The notes under the pieces: model-generated
What the model was told of the DNA's origin: nothing
Database searches by the model: none
The model's input: the letters and a program-made list of their open reading frames with translations, nothing else
DNA from: Pseudomonas aegrilactucae
Lineage (GTDB): Bacteria > Pseudomonadota > Gammaproteobacteria > Pseudomonadales > Pseudomonadaceae
DNA length: 64,000 nt
Reading direction: 5' to 3'
NCBI RefSeq assembly: GCF_019168305.1
Contig: NZ_JAHTBI010000072.1
Location: 1-64,000 of the forward strand
Part shown: piece after piece, positions 18,427 through 28,158 of the stretch
Layout: every line of letters begins with the position of its first letter
Position numbering within the stretch: the first letter of the stretch is position 1
Program-made: the position numbers and the translations under genes

Positions 18427-19421
18427 GCGCCGCTGGCCAGCCAGTGCGGAATACGCCGCTCCAGGTAGTAGCCGGGTTGGCGCAGGCTGCCATCGACAAA
18501 ACCGACGTGGCCGCCCTGGCGGTGTAGCTCCAGGGTGGTCTGGCTGGCCAGCTCGGCGGCGCCCGGCAGGCTGTGAGCGAACACGAAGGGGTCGTCGCTG
18601 GCCTGGATGAGCAGGGTCGGCGTGCGGTTGCGGCCCAGGTAGTAGCGGCTGGAAGAGCGCTTGTAGTAGTCGTGTGCGTCGCTGAAACCGTTGAGCGGCG
18701 CAGTGACCCGCCCATCGAAGTCCCAGAACGTGCGCAGGTTTTCCAACGGCCCCAGGCGTGCCAGCGCCGCCAGCCCTTCGTGGTGGCCCTGGTGCTGGAA
18801 GTGGCGTTGCTTGTCCTTTACATAGCCGAGCATTGCGCGCATGAAATGCGCCTGGTACACCCGCGAGAAGCCCAGGCCGATGCGGTCTGCGCATTGGTCC
18901 AGGCGAAACGGTACCGACACCGCCACGGCCGCCTGCAACGGGCTGGCGGCGCCCACCTCGCCCAGGTACTTGAGTAGCACGTTGCCCCCCAGCGAATAAC
19001 CCACCGCGTATAACGGTGCCTGTGGACGTGCAGCGCGCAGGTGGGCGATGACCTCGGCCAGGTCTTCACTGGCACCGGAATGATAGCTGCGGGGCAACAG
19101 GTTCGGCTCGCCCGAGCAGCCGCGCCAGTTGACCGCCACGCTGGCCCAGCCCTGAGCCTGCAGGGCCTGCTGCAGGCCGACCACGTAGTGCGAAGTGGAC
19201 GAGCCGGTCAGCCCGTGCAGAACCGCCACCAGCGGCGCAGTGGCCGCGTGCGGGCCACACCAGTCCAGGTCGAGAAAGTCGCCATCGGCCAGCCACAGCC
19301 GTTCGCGCTGATGCTCGACGCCCGGCGGCTTGCGCCAAAGCGGGCCCCAGAGGGTCTGCAGGTGCGGATTGCCTAGCCCGCTGGCGGGCTCGAAGGTGTG
19401 GGGTGAAGGGGTCGACATCAT
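18423..19421 (-). CDS. YheT-like alpha/beta hydrolase
   Basis: A 332-residue hydrolase of the YheT/AB-hydrolase family. The nucleophile elbow GYSLGGNVLLKYLG near residue 145, an acidic residue in QASDDPFVF near 270 and the His of HGGHVGFVDG near 300 make a complete Ser-Asp-His triad. Cellular substrate is unknown; esterase activity is the usual guess. Two ATG codons stand at the start (19421 and 19418). It meets sseA tail to tail, sharing CTAG. Confidence 0.9.
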   Translation of the reverse strand: MMSTPSPHTFEPASGLGNPHLQTLWGPLWRKPPGVEHQRERLWLADGDFLDLDWCGPHAATAPLVAVLHGLTGSSTSHYVVGLQQALQAQGWASVAVNWRGCSGEPNLLPRSYHSGASEDLAEVIAHLRAARPQAPLYAVGYSLGGNVLLKYLGEVGAASPLQAAVAVSVPFRLDQCADRIGLGFSRVYQAHFMRAMLGYVKDKQRHFQHQGHHEGLAALARLGPLENLRTFWDFDGRVTAPLNGFSDAHDYYKRSSSRYYLGRNRTPTLLIQASDDPFVFAHSLPGAAELASQTTLELHRQGGHVGFVDGSLRQPGYYLERRIPHWLASGA

Positions 19422-19498
19422 TGCACTTCTCGGTGACGCACGGCCGTTCAGCTCTCAGTGTATGTGTTCAAGGGCGACACTGCCGGGCGCCGGGACGC

Positions 19499-20893
19499 TC
19501 AATCCGTCGTGTGGGTGGGCAGCGGCTCCTGGTCAGAGAGCGGGCCGACACTTATCTGCACCAGCTTGTCGATCTGCAGGTGATTTTTCAACACGACCTT
19601 CAGCTGATCGATGCTCAAGGCCTGGATCGCGTTGATGAACTGCGCCTGATGGTCAGGCGCCAACTGGTTGAAGGCAATGTCCTGTAACTGCGCGAGCTTG
19701 CCCGCGTTGCTGGCGCTGGCGAGCAACAGCTCGCCCAGCAGCTTGCGCCGCGTATCGTCAAGCTCCTGCTGGGTCGGGCCGTGCTCGACATAGTCGTGCA
19801 GCAGTTGCTCCACGACGTGCAGCGTGGCGTCCCGGTAACGATGCTCGACGCCCAGTTGCATGCCCCAGATACCGGCACTGCGCTGAAGCTGCAGTCGGGA
19901 GTAGGCGCCATAGGTGAGACCGCGGCGGGTGCGCAGTTCGTGCATCAGGCGCGTACGCAGGCCTTTGCCGCCCAGGATCTGGTTGAGCACGGTGAGTGCG
20001 GCCCGGTCGGGATGGTTCGCCGCTGGTGCGGGCAGCCCCACCAGCAAGGTGGTCTGTGTCCCCGGGTGCTCGAGGTGGTAGAGCTCCGGCTCAGTGGCCG
20101 CAGGCGCCGGGATGGACGGCAGCGCCGGGCCTGTGGGAAGGGTGCCGGCGATGTGCTCCGCCATCTGCCTGGCCTGTTCGTGGCTCAGGTCGCCGACCAA
20201 CACGATAGTAGCGTTGCTGGCGGTGAACGCGCGCTGGTAATACGCCTTGATCTGCTCGATCGAGATCCTGGCAATCGCGTCGGCTCGCCCAGCGGATTTG
20301 CCGAATAGGGGTGGCCTGGGTACAGATGCACATTGAGCAGGTCGCTGGCACGTTGCGCGGCGTAATGCCGGGAATGGGCGATCAGATTGTTCAACTGGTC
20401 CTTGATCGGCGCCAGCCTGGGCTCGGCAAACAGCGGCTGGCCCAGCATCTCGACCAGCAGGTCGATTGACGATGTGCGCTGGGGATCATGGCTGAGCTGC
20501 GCAAGATGCGACCTGCACACGCTCGCGCCCGCTGCTCTTGTGGAGCACCGCCCCGGTATCGTCCAGCGCCTCGGCAAAGGCGCTGGCGTCACGCACCAGG
20601 GTGCCCTCGTCGAGCATGCCCAGGGTCAGTTGGGCCAGCCCGGCGACGCCCTGTTCATAGGCGCTGCCAGCGGCGAAGATCACCTGTACATCGAACATGG
20701 GGAGCTGTTGGCTGCGTACGAACAGCACGGGCGTGCCCGCGGGGGTATGCCAGCGGGCGACCTGCAGGGCGGGCACCTCGATGGGCTGGTTGGCGTCGGT
20801 CAGCGCGTCGAGCGTTGCGCCAGCGCGAACGGGTGCACTCGCCAGCAGTGCCAGACACAGCGTGAAGAGGCTGCAGAGGATCTTATTCATCAT
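19499..20893 (-). pseudogene. M16 family peptidase, non-catalytic partner, frameshifted
   Basis: Begins at ATG 20893 with a signal peptide (MNKILCSLFTLCLALLASAP) and is homologous to the M16 partner subunit, without an HxxEH site. The first frame is correct to RERVQVAS, then meets TGA at 20486. The next stretch (about 20515-20284: LAQLSHDPQRTSSIDLLVEM to HPYSANPLGEP) is in a second frame, and the remainder (DAIARISIEQIK to the stop at 19499) is again in the first frame. Against the intact paralogue the losses look like three single-base deletions, two near 20500-20515 and one near 20282. The catalytic partner upstream is intact and overlaps its start. Either a decaying gene or local sequence errors. 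Confidence 0.85.
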
Positions 20894-22220
20894 CGGCCTC
20901 CGGGGCTTTAATGTACGCCACGCTCAGGCGTTCGTCGCTGAAGTAGGTGCGTGCGACGTGCTGTATGTCTTGCGCGGTAATGGCTTGCAGGTCCTCGCGC
21001 TCGCTGGCGAGCAGGCTCAGGGGCAGGCCGGCGGCGCTGAGTGCGCTGAGCTCGTCGGCCTGGGCGCTGAGGTCGTCGCGGGCGTAGACCAGTTGCGCCA
21101 GCAGCCAGGTCCTGGCGCGTTCCAGGGCCTGGGGCGTTGGCGGGGCGGCTTTCAATGCCTGCAGTTCGTCCTGCAGCGCGCTGCGCACATTGTCCAGGGG
21201 CAGCGCCTTGGTCGGGTTGATCGAGGCTTGCACCACGAACAGGCTGTCGCCCCGCGTGAAGGGCGAGTAACTGACGAACGGGTCCATCAGTCGTTCCTGT
21301 TCGCGCATCGGCCCGGCCACCAGGCGCGCACTCAGCCCGCCGCCGAGCAGGGCCTGGGTCAGGCGCAGTGCATTGACGTCACGCGGGGCGGTGGCCGTCG
21401 CGTGGCTGGGTACATTGAAGGCCATCGCCACGGCAGGGGTTGCCGCGCCATCGCGCAGCGTTACCTGGCGAAGGGCGACCGGATAGTCCAGTGGTGCCTT
21501 GACAGCTGCCAGCGGGGTGCGCGGCAACCCGCCGAAATGCCGCTGGGCAAGGCTGCGTACCTGTTCGCCCGTGACAGCGCCGACCACCACCAGCACGCTG
21601 TTGTTGGGGGCATACCAGGCGCGGTACCAGGCAGTGAGCTCGGCTGCGTTCATACGCTCCAGGTCACTGGGCCAGCCGATCACCGGTGTGGCATAGCTGC
21701 TGGATGAATGGGCGATCGCTTGCAACTGCTCGCCCAGGCGGCTATGTGCCGAATCCAGGCGCTGTCGGCGTTCGGCTTTGATGGCAGGCAGTTCCACGTC
21801 GAACTGGGCGGCGTCCAGGCGCGCGGCCACCAGCAGGTCCGCCAGCAGCTCCAGGCCAAGCCCCAGGTAGGGCGCGGACAGGGTTTGATGAAACACCGTC
21901 AGGTCGCGGCTGGTGTAGGCGTTTTCCTCGGCACCGAGGCGTTCCAGGATCTGCGAGTACTCACCTGCCGAGGTCTTGCCGCTGCCAGTAAAGACCAGAT
22001 GCTCCAGGGCGTGTGACAGGCCGGACTGGCCGGGGTGTTCGTGGCTGGAGCCCACTTTTACCACCATGTGCGTGCTGACCACGGGCGCGCGGTGGTCTTC
22101 GCGCACGATCACGCGCAGGCCGTTGTCGAGTTCGAAGTCGTGGGTCGGGGCGGGGCTGGCCTGCGCTGAACAGCTCAGCAGCAACAGCCCTGAAAGGGCG
22201 CAAGGCAGAAGGGCTCGCAT
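20883..22220 (-). CDS. M16 family zinc peptidase, catalytic subunit (second pair)
   Basis: A 445-residue exported zinc metallopeptidase of the insulinase/pitrilysin family. The inverted zinc motif HALEH lies in GLSHALEHLVFTGS near residue 75, and the downstream Glu ligand is in IKAERRQRLD near 152. The N-terminus MRALLPCALSGLLLLSCSAQA looks like a signal peptide and may carry a lipobox (LLSC). The gene is a close relative of the M16 gene at 24414-25769. It overlaps its partner gene, which is frameshifted. I chose ATG 22220 because the signal peptide starts there; the frame runs on upstream without good start signals. Confidence 0.87.
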   Translation of the reverse strand: MRALLPCALSGLLLLSCSAQASPAPTHDFELDNGLRVIVREDHRAPVVSTHMVVKVGSSHEHPGQSGLSHALEHLVFTGSGKTSAGEYSQILERLGAEENAYTSRDLTVFHQTLSAPYLGLGLELLADLLVAARLDAAQFDVELPAIKAERRQRLDSAHSRLGEQLQAIAHSSSSYATPVIGWPSDLERMNAAELTAWYRAWYAPNNSVLVVVGAVTGEQVRSLAQRHFGGLPRTPLAAVKAPLDYPVALRQVTLRDGAATPAVAMAFNVPSHATATAPRDVNALRLTQALLGGGLSARLVAGPMREQERLMDPFVSYSPFTRGDSLFVVQASINPTKALPLDNVRSALQDELQALKAAPPTPQALERARTWLLAQLVYARDDLSAQADELSALSAAGLPLSLLASEREDLQAITAQDIQHVARTYFSDERLSVAYIKAPEADDE

Positions 22221-22337
22221 GGGGTGGTTTCCTTTTCTTGTCGAAGAGGCAACACGATCATCCAAAGCGAGGGCACGGGCGGGGTAGATAGATAGTGCAG
22301 GGAAGGTTCCCCGGGGCCAGGCCCCGGGGGGTTGGGC

Positions 22338-22931
22338 TCAGCCGCGCTCCCAGAGCGCGTAGTGCACCTGGCCGGCCTTCTTTTCCCGGTGCAGGCGCCA
22401 GTTGCCCGGCAGTTGCAGGCTGGACGGTGCCGTCTCGCTTTCGGTATAGATCCAGGCGTGCTCGGCCAGCCACTGGCGCTCTTCGAGCAGCGCACAGGTC
22501 GTCGGCAGCAGGTCCTGGTGGAACGGCGGGTCGAGGAACACCACGTCGAACGGCGCCTTGGACTCGCCCTGCAGGTAACGCACCACGTCGGTCTGGATCA
22601 CCTGGCCGGTGGGGCAGCGCAGCAGCTCGAGGTTGTCCTTGAGGTTCTCGATGGCCGTACGGTTGCTGTCCAGCGCTACGCCCGAAGCCGCCCCGCGGGA
22701 CAAGGCTTCGAGAAACAGCGCGCCGCTGCCGGCGAAGGCATCCAGCACGCGGGCGCCTTCGATATAGGCGCTCAGCCAGTTGAACAGGGTTTCGCGCACC
22801 CGGTCAGGGGTAGGGCGCAGGCCCGGTGCGTCGGGAAAGCTCAGGCGACGGCTGCGCCATTGGCCTGCGATGATGCGCAGCTGGCCCTGGCCGCCGTGGG
22901 TGGCCCTGGATTTGCTGGATGGACTGGCCAT
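22338..22931 (-). CDS. rsmD: 16S rRNA m2G966 methyltransferase
   Basis: Methylates guanine 966 of 16S rRNA during 30S assembly. The 197 residues carry the SAM site VLDAFAGSGALFLEALSRGA near residue 62 and the catalytic FLDPPF near 132, as expected for RsmD. Its ATG overlaps the TAA of the upstream M16 gene by one base, so it is translationally coupled and part of that operon. Just downstream is the second M16 pair. Confidence 0.95.
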   Translation of the reverse strand: MASPSSKSRATHGGQGQLRIIAGQWRSRRLSFPDAPGLRPTPDRVRETLFNWLSAYIEGARVLDAFAGSGALFLEALSRGAASGVALDSNRTAIENLKDNLELLRCPTGQVIQTDVVRYLQGESKAPFDVVFLDPPFHQDLLPTTCALLEERQWLAEHAWIYTESETAPSSLQLPGNWRLHREKKAGQVHYALWERG

Positions 22932-24421
22932 TAATGCTCCGGTACGCCAAGCGGCTGCTCGGCGGGTTTGTCAGTGGGCGGTGGCAACGGTTGCTGCGCC
23001 ACCTTCGGCCCTGCGGTCACGATGACCATCTTGTCGGCGGCCAGGTGCTTGTTGAGGGCATCACGCACCTGCTCGACGGTCAGGCTCTGGGACTTCTGCA
23101 TGAAGTCTTCGAGGAAATCGAGTGGCAGATCATAGAAGCCGATCGCGCCCAGTTGGCCGACGATGCTGGCATTGCTGGCATTGGCCAGCGGGAAGCTGCC
23201 GGCCAGCTCGCGCTTGGCGTCGTCCAGTTCCTGTTGGGTGGGGCCGGTCTTGAGGTAGTCACGCAGGATGTCCTGCACCAGCTTGAGCGTACCTTCGCTC
23301 AGTTCGGCACGGGTCTGCAGGTTGATCATGAACGGGCCGCGCACCTGCATCGGGCTTAACACCGAGTATACGCCGTAGGTGAGGCCGCGCTTCTCGCGCA
23401 CTTCGCTCATCAGGCGGGTGCCGAAGGCGCCACCGCCCAGGATCGAGTTGCCCAGCGACAGGGCCGCATAGTCCGGGTCGTTACGGTCGATGCCCAGTTG
23501 CGCGAGCATCAGGTGGGTCTGCTTGGATGGGAAGTCGATGTGGCTGGCCCCAGGCGTGGGTGCGCTCGGCTGGGCCAGCTTGGGCAGGGCAGGGCCCTTG
23601 GGCAGCGCGCTGGAGACCTGCGCGGCAATCGCCTGGGCCTCGTCGCGGCTGAGGTCGCCGACCAGCGCGATCACCACGTTGCCGGCGGCGTAGGCCTTGG
23701 CATGGAAGGAGCGCAGTTGCTCGAGGGTAATCGGCGGGATGCTTTTGGCATCGCCGTCGCTGGGGTGGGCGTAGGGGTGCTTGCCGTACAGCTTCTCGAA
23801 CAGCTGGATGCCGGCCAGCTTGCCCGGGTTCTGCTGCTGGTACTCGAAGCCGGCGAGTATCTGGTTCTTGATGCGCGTGAGCGCGTCTTCGGGGAAGGTC
23901 GGCTTGCCGACCACCTCGGCGAACAGTGCCAGGGCAGGTTCGCGCTTGTCCTTGGCACTGAGGCTGCGCAGCGAGGCGACGGCCATGTCGCGGTAGGCAC
24001 CGTTGCCAAAGTCTGCCCCCAGGCCTTCAAAACCTGCGGCAATGGCGCTGACGTCCTTGCCGGCCACGCCTTCGTTGAGCATGGCATTGGTCAACGTGGC
24101 CAGGCCCGGCAGCTCGGCGTCCTGGCTGCTGCCGGCGGCGAAGGTCAGGCGCAGGTCGAACATCGGCAGTTCGTGGGCTTCGACGAACATCACCTTGGCG
24201 CCTTCGGCGGTGCTCCAGGTCTGAATGTCCAGGGCGCGCCGGCTGGGCGCCTTGCCGTCCAGCTCGGCCAGCGATTGCAGGCTGCTGCCAGGCTTGGCCG
24301 GGGCATTGCTGGTGGCATTGTCCGATTGCGCCGGGCGGGCCAGGAACACGGCCGTCAGTACCACGGCGCCAAGGATGCCCAGGCCCATCAGGGTGTAGCG
24401 GGGGGTCGACTGCTCAGTCAT
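22931..24421 (-). CDS. M16 family peptidase, non-catalytic partner (first pair)
   Basis: A 496-residue membrane-anchored or secreted protein (hydrophobic segment near residues 10-28) with two M16 domains but no HxxEH. This is the typical partner of the catalytic M16 subunit that precedes it. The C-terminal domain keeps the substrate-clamping sequence EKRGLTYGVYS near 345. The start overlaps the end of the upstream catalytic gene by 8 bases (ATGACTGA) and its stop overlaps rsmD, so the three genes form one operon. Confidence 0.88.
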   Translation of the reverse strand: MTEQSTPRYTLMGLGILGAVVLTAVFLARPAQSDNATSNAPAKPGSSLQSLAELDGKAPSRRALDIQTWSTAEGAKVMFVEAHELPMFDLRLTFAAGSSQDAELPGLATLTNAMLNEGVAGKDVSAIAAGFEGLGADFGNGAYRDMAVASLRSLSAKDKREPALALFAEVVGKPTFPEDALTRIKNQILAGFEYQQQNPGKLAGIQLFEKLYGKHPYAHPSDGDAKSIPPITLEQLRSFHAKAYAAGNVVIALVGDLSRDEAQAIAAQVSSALPKGPALPKLAQPSAPTPGASHIDFPSKQTHLMLAQLGIDRNDPDYAALSLGNSILGGGAFGTRLMSEVREKRGLTYGVYSVLSPMQVRGPFMINLQTRAELSEGTLKLVQDILRDYLKTGPTQQELDDAKRELAGSFPLANASNASIVGQLGAIGFYDLPLDFLEDFMQKSQSLTVEQVRDALNKHLAADKMVIVTAGPKVAQQPLPPPTDKPAEQPLGVPEH

Positions 24422-25769
24422 GCGCCTGTTCCTCGGGCAATACGTGGGCAACGCTCAGGCGTTCGCGGGTGAAGTAGGTGCGGGCGGCGCTCTGGATGTC
24501 GGCCGGGGTCACGCTTTTCAGCTCGTCCAGTTCCTTGTCGATGAGTTTCCAGGACAGCCCCACGGTTTCCAGCTGGCCGATGGTGGTGGCCTGGCTGCTG
24601 ATCGAGTCGCGGTCGTAGACCAGCCCTGCAATCACCTGGGCGCGCACGCGCTCCAGCTCTTCGGCGGTGGGCGGGGTGGTCTTGAGTTCGTCGAGCAGTT
24701 GCCAGAGGCCGGTTTCAACCTCGGGCAGGGTCTTTTGCTTCTGGGTGTTCGGGATGGCCGAGAGCATGAACAGGCTGTCGCCGCGGGTAAACGGGTTGTA
24801 GCTGGCGGAGGCGCCGGCCACCAGCTCCTGGCCGCGCTCCAGGCGCGTGGCCATGCGTGCGCTGTAGCCGCCGTCGAGCAGGGCGGCGATCAGGCGCAGG
24901 GCGTGCACGTTGCGCGGGTCCTTGGCGGTGGCCAGGCCCGGCACGTTGAAGCCGTAGATCAGGCTCGGCAGTTGGGTGCGTACATGCACGGTGAGCTGGC
25001 GCAGGCCGGGCTCGGCCAGCTCCAGCGGCAGCTTGGCCGGTGGCGTGGCGCGCCTGGGGATGGCGCCGAAGTAGCGCTGGGCCAGGCCCTTGACCTCGTC
25101 AGGGGTGACGTCGCCGACCACCACCAGGGTGGCGTTGTTGGGCACGTACCAGGCTTCGTACCAGTGGCGCAGCTCTTCGACCTTCATGCGTTCGAGGTCG
25201 GCCATCCAGCCGATGGTCGGGGTGTGGTAGCCGCTGGCCGGGTGGGCCATGGCGCTGAACAGTTCCATGGCCTTGGCGTTGGGCTGATCGTCGACGCGCA
25301 GGCGGCGCTCTTCCTTGATGACCTCGATTTCGCGACTGAATTCTTGCGGTGGCAGACGCAGGCTGCCCATGCGGTCGGCTTCCAGTTCCAGCGCCACACC
25401 CAGGCGGTCGCGGGCCAGTACCTGGTAGTAAGCGGTGTAGTCGTCGCTGGTGAAGGCGTTTTCTTCGGCCCCCAGCTCGCGCAGGATGCGCGAGGCCTCA
25501 CCTGGCCCCAGCTTGTTGCTGCCCTTGAACATCATGTGCTCCAGGGCGTGGGACAGGCCGGTCTGGCCCGGGGTTTCGTAGCTGGAACCGACCTTGTACC
25601 AGACCTGCGAGACCACCACAGGCGCGCGATGGTCTTCGCGCACGATGACCTTCAGGCCATTGTCGAGGGTGAATTCGTGGGTCGGTTGGGAATCGGCGGC
25701 AACGGCCACCAGGGGCAATACAATTGTGCTGAGCAGCAGGCCGGCGGCGCGGCGGGCTAGAGCATTCAT
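24414..25769 (-). CDS. M16 family zinc peptidase, catalytic subunit (first pair)
   Basis: A 451-residue secreted zinc peptidase. Signal peptide at the N-terminus (MNALARRAAGLLLSTIVLPL then VAVAA), zinc motif in GLSHALEHMMFKGS near residue 76, third ligand in VIKEERRLRVDDQP near 152. The M16 pair upstream of rsmD and divergent from ftsY is conserved in pseudomonads; its substrates are not known. I chose ATG 25769, directly before the signal peptide. The 230-base spacer to ftsY holds both promoters. Confidence 0.9.
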   Translation of the reverse strand: MNALARRAAGLLLSTIVLPLVAVAADSQPTHEFTLDNGLKVIVREDHRAPVVVSQVWYKVGSSYETPGQTGLSHALEHMMFKGSNKLGPGEASRILRELGAEENAFTSDDYTAYYQVLARDRLGVALELEADRMGSLRLPPQEFSREIEVIKEERRLRVDDQPNAKAMELFSAMAHPASGYHTPTIGWMADLERMKVEELRHWYEAWYVPNNATLVVVGDVTPDEVKGLAQRYFGAIPRRATPPAKLPLELAEPGLRQLTVHVRTQLPSLIYGFNVPGLATAKDPRNVHALRLIAALLDGGYSARMATRLERGQELVAGASASYNPFTRGDSLFMLSAIPNTQKQKTLPEVETGLWQLLDELKTTPPTAEELERVRAQVIAGLVYDRDSISSQATTIGQLETVGLSWKLIDKELDELKSVTPADIQSAARTYFTRERLSVAHVLPEEQAHD

Positions 25770-25920
25770 TGATGATTCAACCTGTAGGGCTGCCCGCATG
25801 GCCTTAGCGTCGGCGGGCTAGGAGGTGCTAGGATACTGATCCGGTTGCCTGACGACCATGCCTGTCGAGATTGAGGCGTTATCGGCGTCCCGACAAAATG
25901 TTGCGCATGAACCAGTCGGC

Positions 25921-25972
25921 TTGACCATAGTCTGTTCTGCGTTAGAAGAATTTTGAGGCGCCACACTGGCGC
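25921..25972 (+). promoter_or_regulatory. Predicted promoter and leader hairpin of ftsY
   Basis: TTGACC (25921-25926), a 16-bp spacer and TAGAAG (25943-25948) form a plausible sigma-70 promoter. A small hairpin GCGCCA/TGGCGC lies just downstream (25958-25972), in the leader 28 bases before the ftsY start. Confidence 0.4.
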
Positions 25973-25999
25973 ATCGCTACCCTGAGATAGCCGTCTTCC

Positions 26000-27490
26000 A
26001 TGTTTGGTTCCAACGACGACAAAAAGACCCCGGCCGCGGCCGGTGAAAAGAAAGGCCTGTTCGGCTGGCTGCGCAAAAAGCCCCAGCAAGCAGTTGTCGA
26101 ACAGCCCGAAACCCCGGTGCCAGAGGCGCTGGAGCCGATCGCCCCGAGTGCGCCCGCGCCTGCCCCCGTTGCTGTCGAAGCGGCGCCGGTGGTGGTCGAG
26201 GCCCCGGCGGGCAACCTGGTGTTGCCGGTGCCTGAAGAGCCGGTAGCGCTGGTGGCCGACCTCGAGCCGCATCTGCCTCCGCCGATCCCTGAACGGCAGG
26301 CGCCAGAGCCTGTGGTCGAACCAGCGCCGCAATATGCTGCGCCAGCGCCGGTGGTCGAGCCTGAAGCGCAATATGCTGCGCCAGTGCCTGTTGCCGAGCC
26401 TGAGCCGCAGTACGTTGCCCCAGTCCCCGTGGTCGAGCCTGAGCCCGTAGTGGTTGCGCCCTCTCCGGCGCCGGTTGTTCCGGCCCCAGCCCCTGTGGCG
26501 GCAGTGGTCGAAACCGCCGTCGAGCCGCAAGCCGCCCCGGTGCCTGCCGCAGAGACCAAGGCCGGCTTCTTCGCCCGTCTCAAGCAGGGCCTGTCCAAGA
26601 CCAGCGCCAGTATCGGCGAAGGCATGGCCAGCCTGTTCCTGGGCAAGAAGGTCATCGATGATGACCTGCTCGAAGAGATCGAGACCCGACTGCTGACCGC
26701 CGACGTCGGCGTCGAGGCTACCTCCGTGATCGTGCAGAGCCTGACCCAGAAGGTTGCGCGCAAGCAACTGGCCGATGCCGACGCCCTGTACAAGTCGCTG
26801 CAAGGCGAGTTGACCGACCTGCTCAAGCCGGTCGAGCAACCACTGAAGATACAGTCGCAGAACAAGCCGTTCGTGATCCTGGTGGTCGGCGTCAATGGCG
26901 CCGGCAAGACCACCACCATCGGCAAGCTGGCGAAAAAGCTCCAGCTTGAAGGCAAGAAAGTCATGCTGGCGGCCGGTGATACCTTCCGCGCCGCGGCGGT
27001 GGAGCAGTTGCAGGTCTGGGGCGAGCGCAACCAGATCCCGGTGATCGCCCAGCACACCGGTGCCGACTCGGCCTCGGTGATCTTCGACGCGGTGCAGGCC
27101 GCCAAGGCGCGCAACATCGATGTGCTGATCGCCGACACCGCTGGTCGCCTGCACACCAAAGACAACCTGATGGAAGAACTCAAGAAGGTGCGCCGGGTCA
27201 TCGGCAAGCTCGACGCCGATGCGCCGCACGAAGTGTTGCTGGTACTCGACGCCGGTACCGGGCAGAACGCCATCAACCAGGCCAAGCACTTCAACCAGAG
27301 CGTCGAACTCACGGGCCTGGCCCTGACCAAGCTCGACGGCACCGCCAAGGGCGGGGTGATCTTCGCCCTGGCCAAGCAGTTCGGCCTGCCTATCCGCTAC
27401 ATCGGCGTGGGTGAAGGCATTGACGATCTGCGCACGTTCGAAGCAGAACCCTTCGTTCAAGCACTGTTTGCCGAGCGGGAGCATCCATGA
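26000..27490 (+). CDS. ftsY: Signal recognition particle receptor FtsY
   Basis: GTPase that receives ribosome-SRP complexes at the membrane for co-translational insertion. The 496 residues have a membrane-binding basic helix ([11 protein letters not shown], near 18), a long Pro/Ala/Val/Glu linker to about residue 180, then the NG domain with [15 protein letters not shown] near 298, DTAGRL near 380 and [10 protein letters not shown] near 443. The linker includes three and a half tandem copies of a 13-residue unit (see repeat entry). It overlaps ftsE by four bases (ATGA), beginning the ftsYEX operon that leads to rpoH. Confidence 0.97.
   Translation: MFGSNDDKKTPAAAGEKKGLFGWLRKKPQQAVVEQPETPVPEALEPIAPSAPAPAPVAVEAAPVVVEAPAGNLVLPVPEEPVALVADLEPHLPPPIPERQAPEPVVEPAPQYAAPAPVVEPEAQYAAPVPVAEPEPQYVAPVPVVEPEPVVVAPSPAPVVPAPAPVAAVVETAVEPQAAPVPAAETKAGFFARLKQGLSKTSASIGEGMASLFLGKKVIDDDLLEEIETRLLTADVGVEATSVIVQSLTQKVARKQLADADALYKSLQGELTDLLKPVEQPLKIQSQNKPFVILVVGVNGAGKTTTIGKLAKKLQLEGKKVMLAAGDTFRAAAVEQLQVWGERNQIPVIAQHTGADSASVIFDAVQAAKARNIDVLIADTAGRLHTKDNLMEELKKVRRVIGKLDADAPHEVLLVLDAGTGQNAINQAKHFNQSVELTGLALTKLDGTAKGGVIFALAKQFGLPIRYIGVGEGIDDLRTFEAEPFVQALFAEREHP
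26312..26446 (+). repeat. In-frame 39-bp tandem repeat in the ftsY linker
   Basis: About 3.5 copies of a 39-bp unit encoding V(V/A)EPxxQY(A/V)AP(A/V)P, residues about 105-149. The copies differ at a few positions but keep frame. Confidence 0.8.
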
Positions 27491-28158
27491 TCCGATTCGA
27501 ACAGGTCGCCAAACGCTATCCGAATGGTCACGTTGGCCTGCATGAATTGAGTTTTCGGGTACGTCGGGGCGAATTCCTGTTCGTCACCGGCCATTCCGGC
27601 GCAGGCAAGAGCACCTTGCTGCGCCTGCTGCTGGCCATGGAACGCCCCACCAGCGGCAAGCTGCTGCTGGCCGGGCAAGACCTGGGCCAGATCAGCAACG
27701 CGCAGATCCCGTTCCTGCGCCGTCAGATCGGCGTGGTGTTCCAGAACCACCAGTTGCTGTTCGACCGTACCGTGTTCAACAACGTCGCCTTGCCGCTGCA
27801 GATCCTTGGCCTGTCCAAGCTCGAAGTGGCCAAGCGTGTCGATTCGGCGCTGGAGCGCGTGGCCCTGTCGGACAAGGCCGAGCTGTTTCCCGGTGACCTG
27901 TCCACCGGCCAGCAGCAGCGTGTCGGGATTGCCCGTGCCATCGTGCACCGCCCGGCCCTGCTGCTGGCGGACGAGCCCACCGGTAACCTCGACCCGCGCC
28001 TGGCGGCCGAGATCATGGGCGTGTTCGAAGACATCAACCGCCTGGGCACCAGCGTGCTGATCGCCAGTCACGACCTGGCCCTGATCGCACGCATGCGCCA
28101 TCGCATGCTGACGTTGCAGCGTGGCCGACTGATCGGCGATGGGGAGGCCGGGCAATGA
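27487..28158 (+). CDS. ftsE: Cell division ATP-binding protein FtsE
   Basis: The ATPase of the FtsEX complex, which in the division ring activates periplasmic peptidoglycan hydrolases. The 223 residues show Walker [10 protein letters not shown] (near 38), signature [13 protein letters not shown] (near 137) and Walker [13 protein letters not shown] (near 160). It overlaps ftsY upstream and ftsX downstream by four bases each. Confidence 0.97.
   Translation: MIRFEQVAKRYPNGHVGLHELSFRVRRGEFLFVTGHSGAGKSTLLRLLLAMERPTSGKLLLAGQDLGQISNAQIPFLRRQIGVVFQNHQLLFDRTVFNNVALPLQILGLSKLEVAKRVDSALERVALSDKAELFPGDLSTGQQQRVGIARAIVHRPALLLADEPTGNLDPRLAAEIMGVFEDINRLGTSVLIASHDLALIARMRHRMLTLQRGRLIGDGEAGQ

Noticed and set aside
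20280-20520. Programmed frameshifting in the broken M16 gene
   Set aside because: No slippery heptamer or downstream pseudoknot is visible, and three separate single-base losses would be needed; decay or sequence error is simpler.
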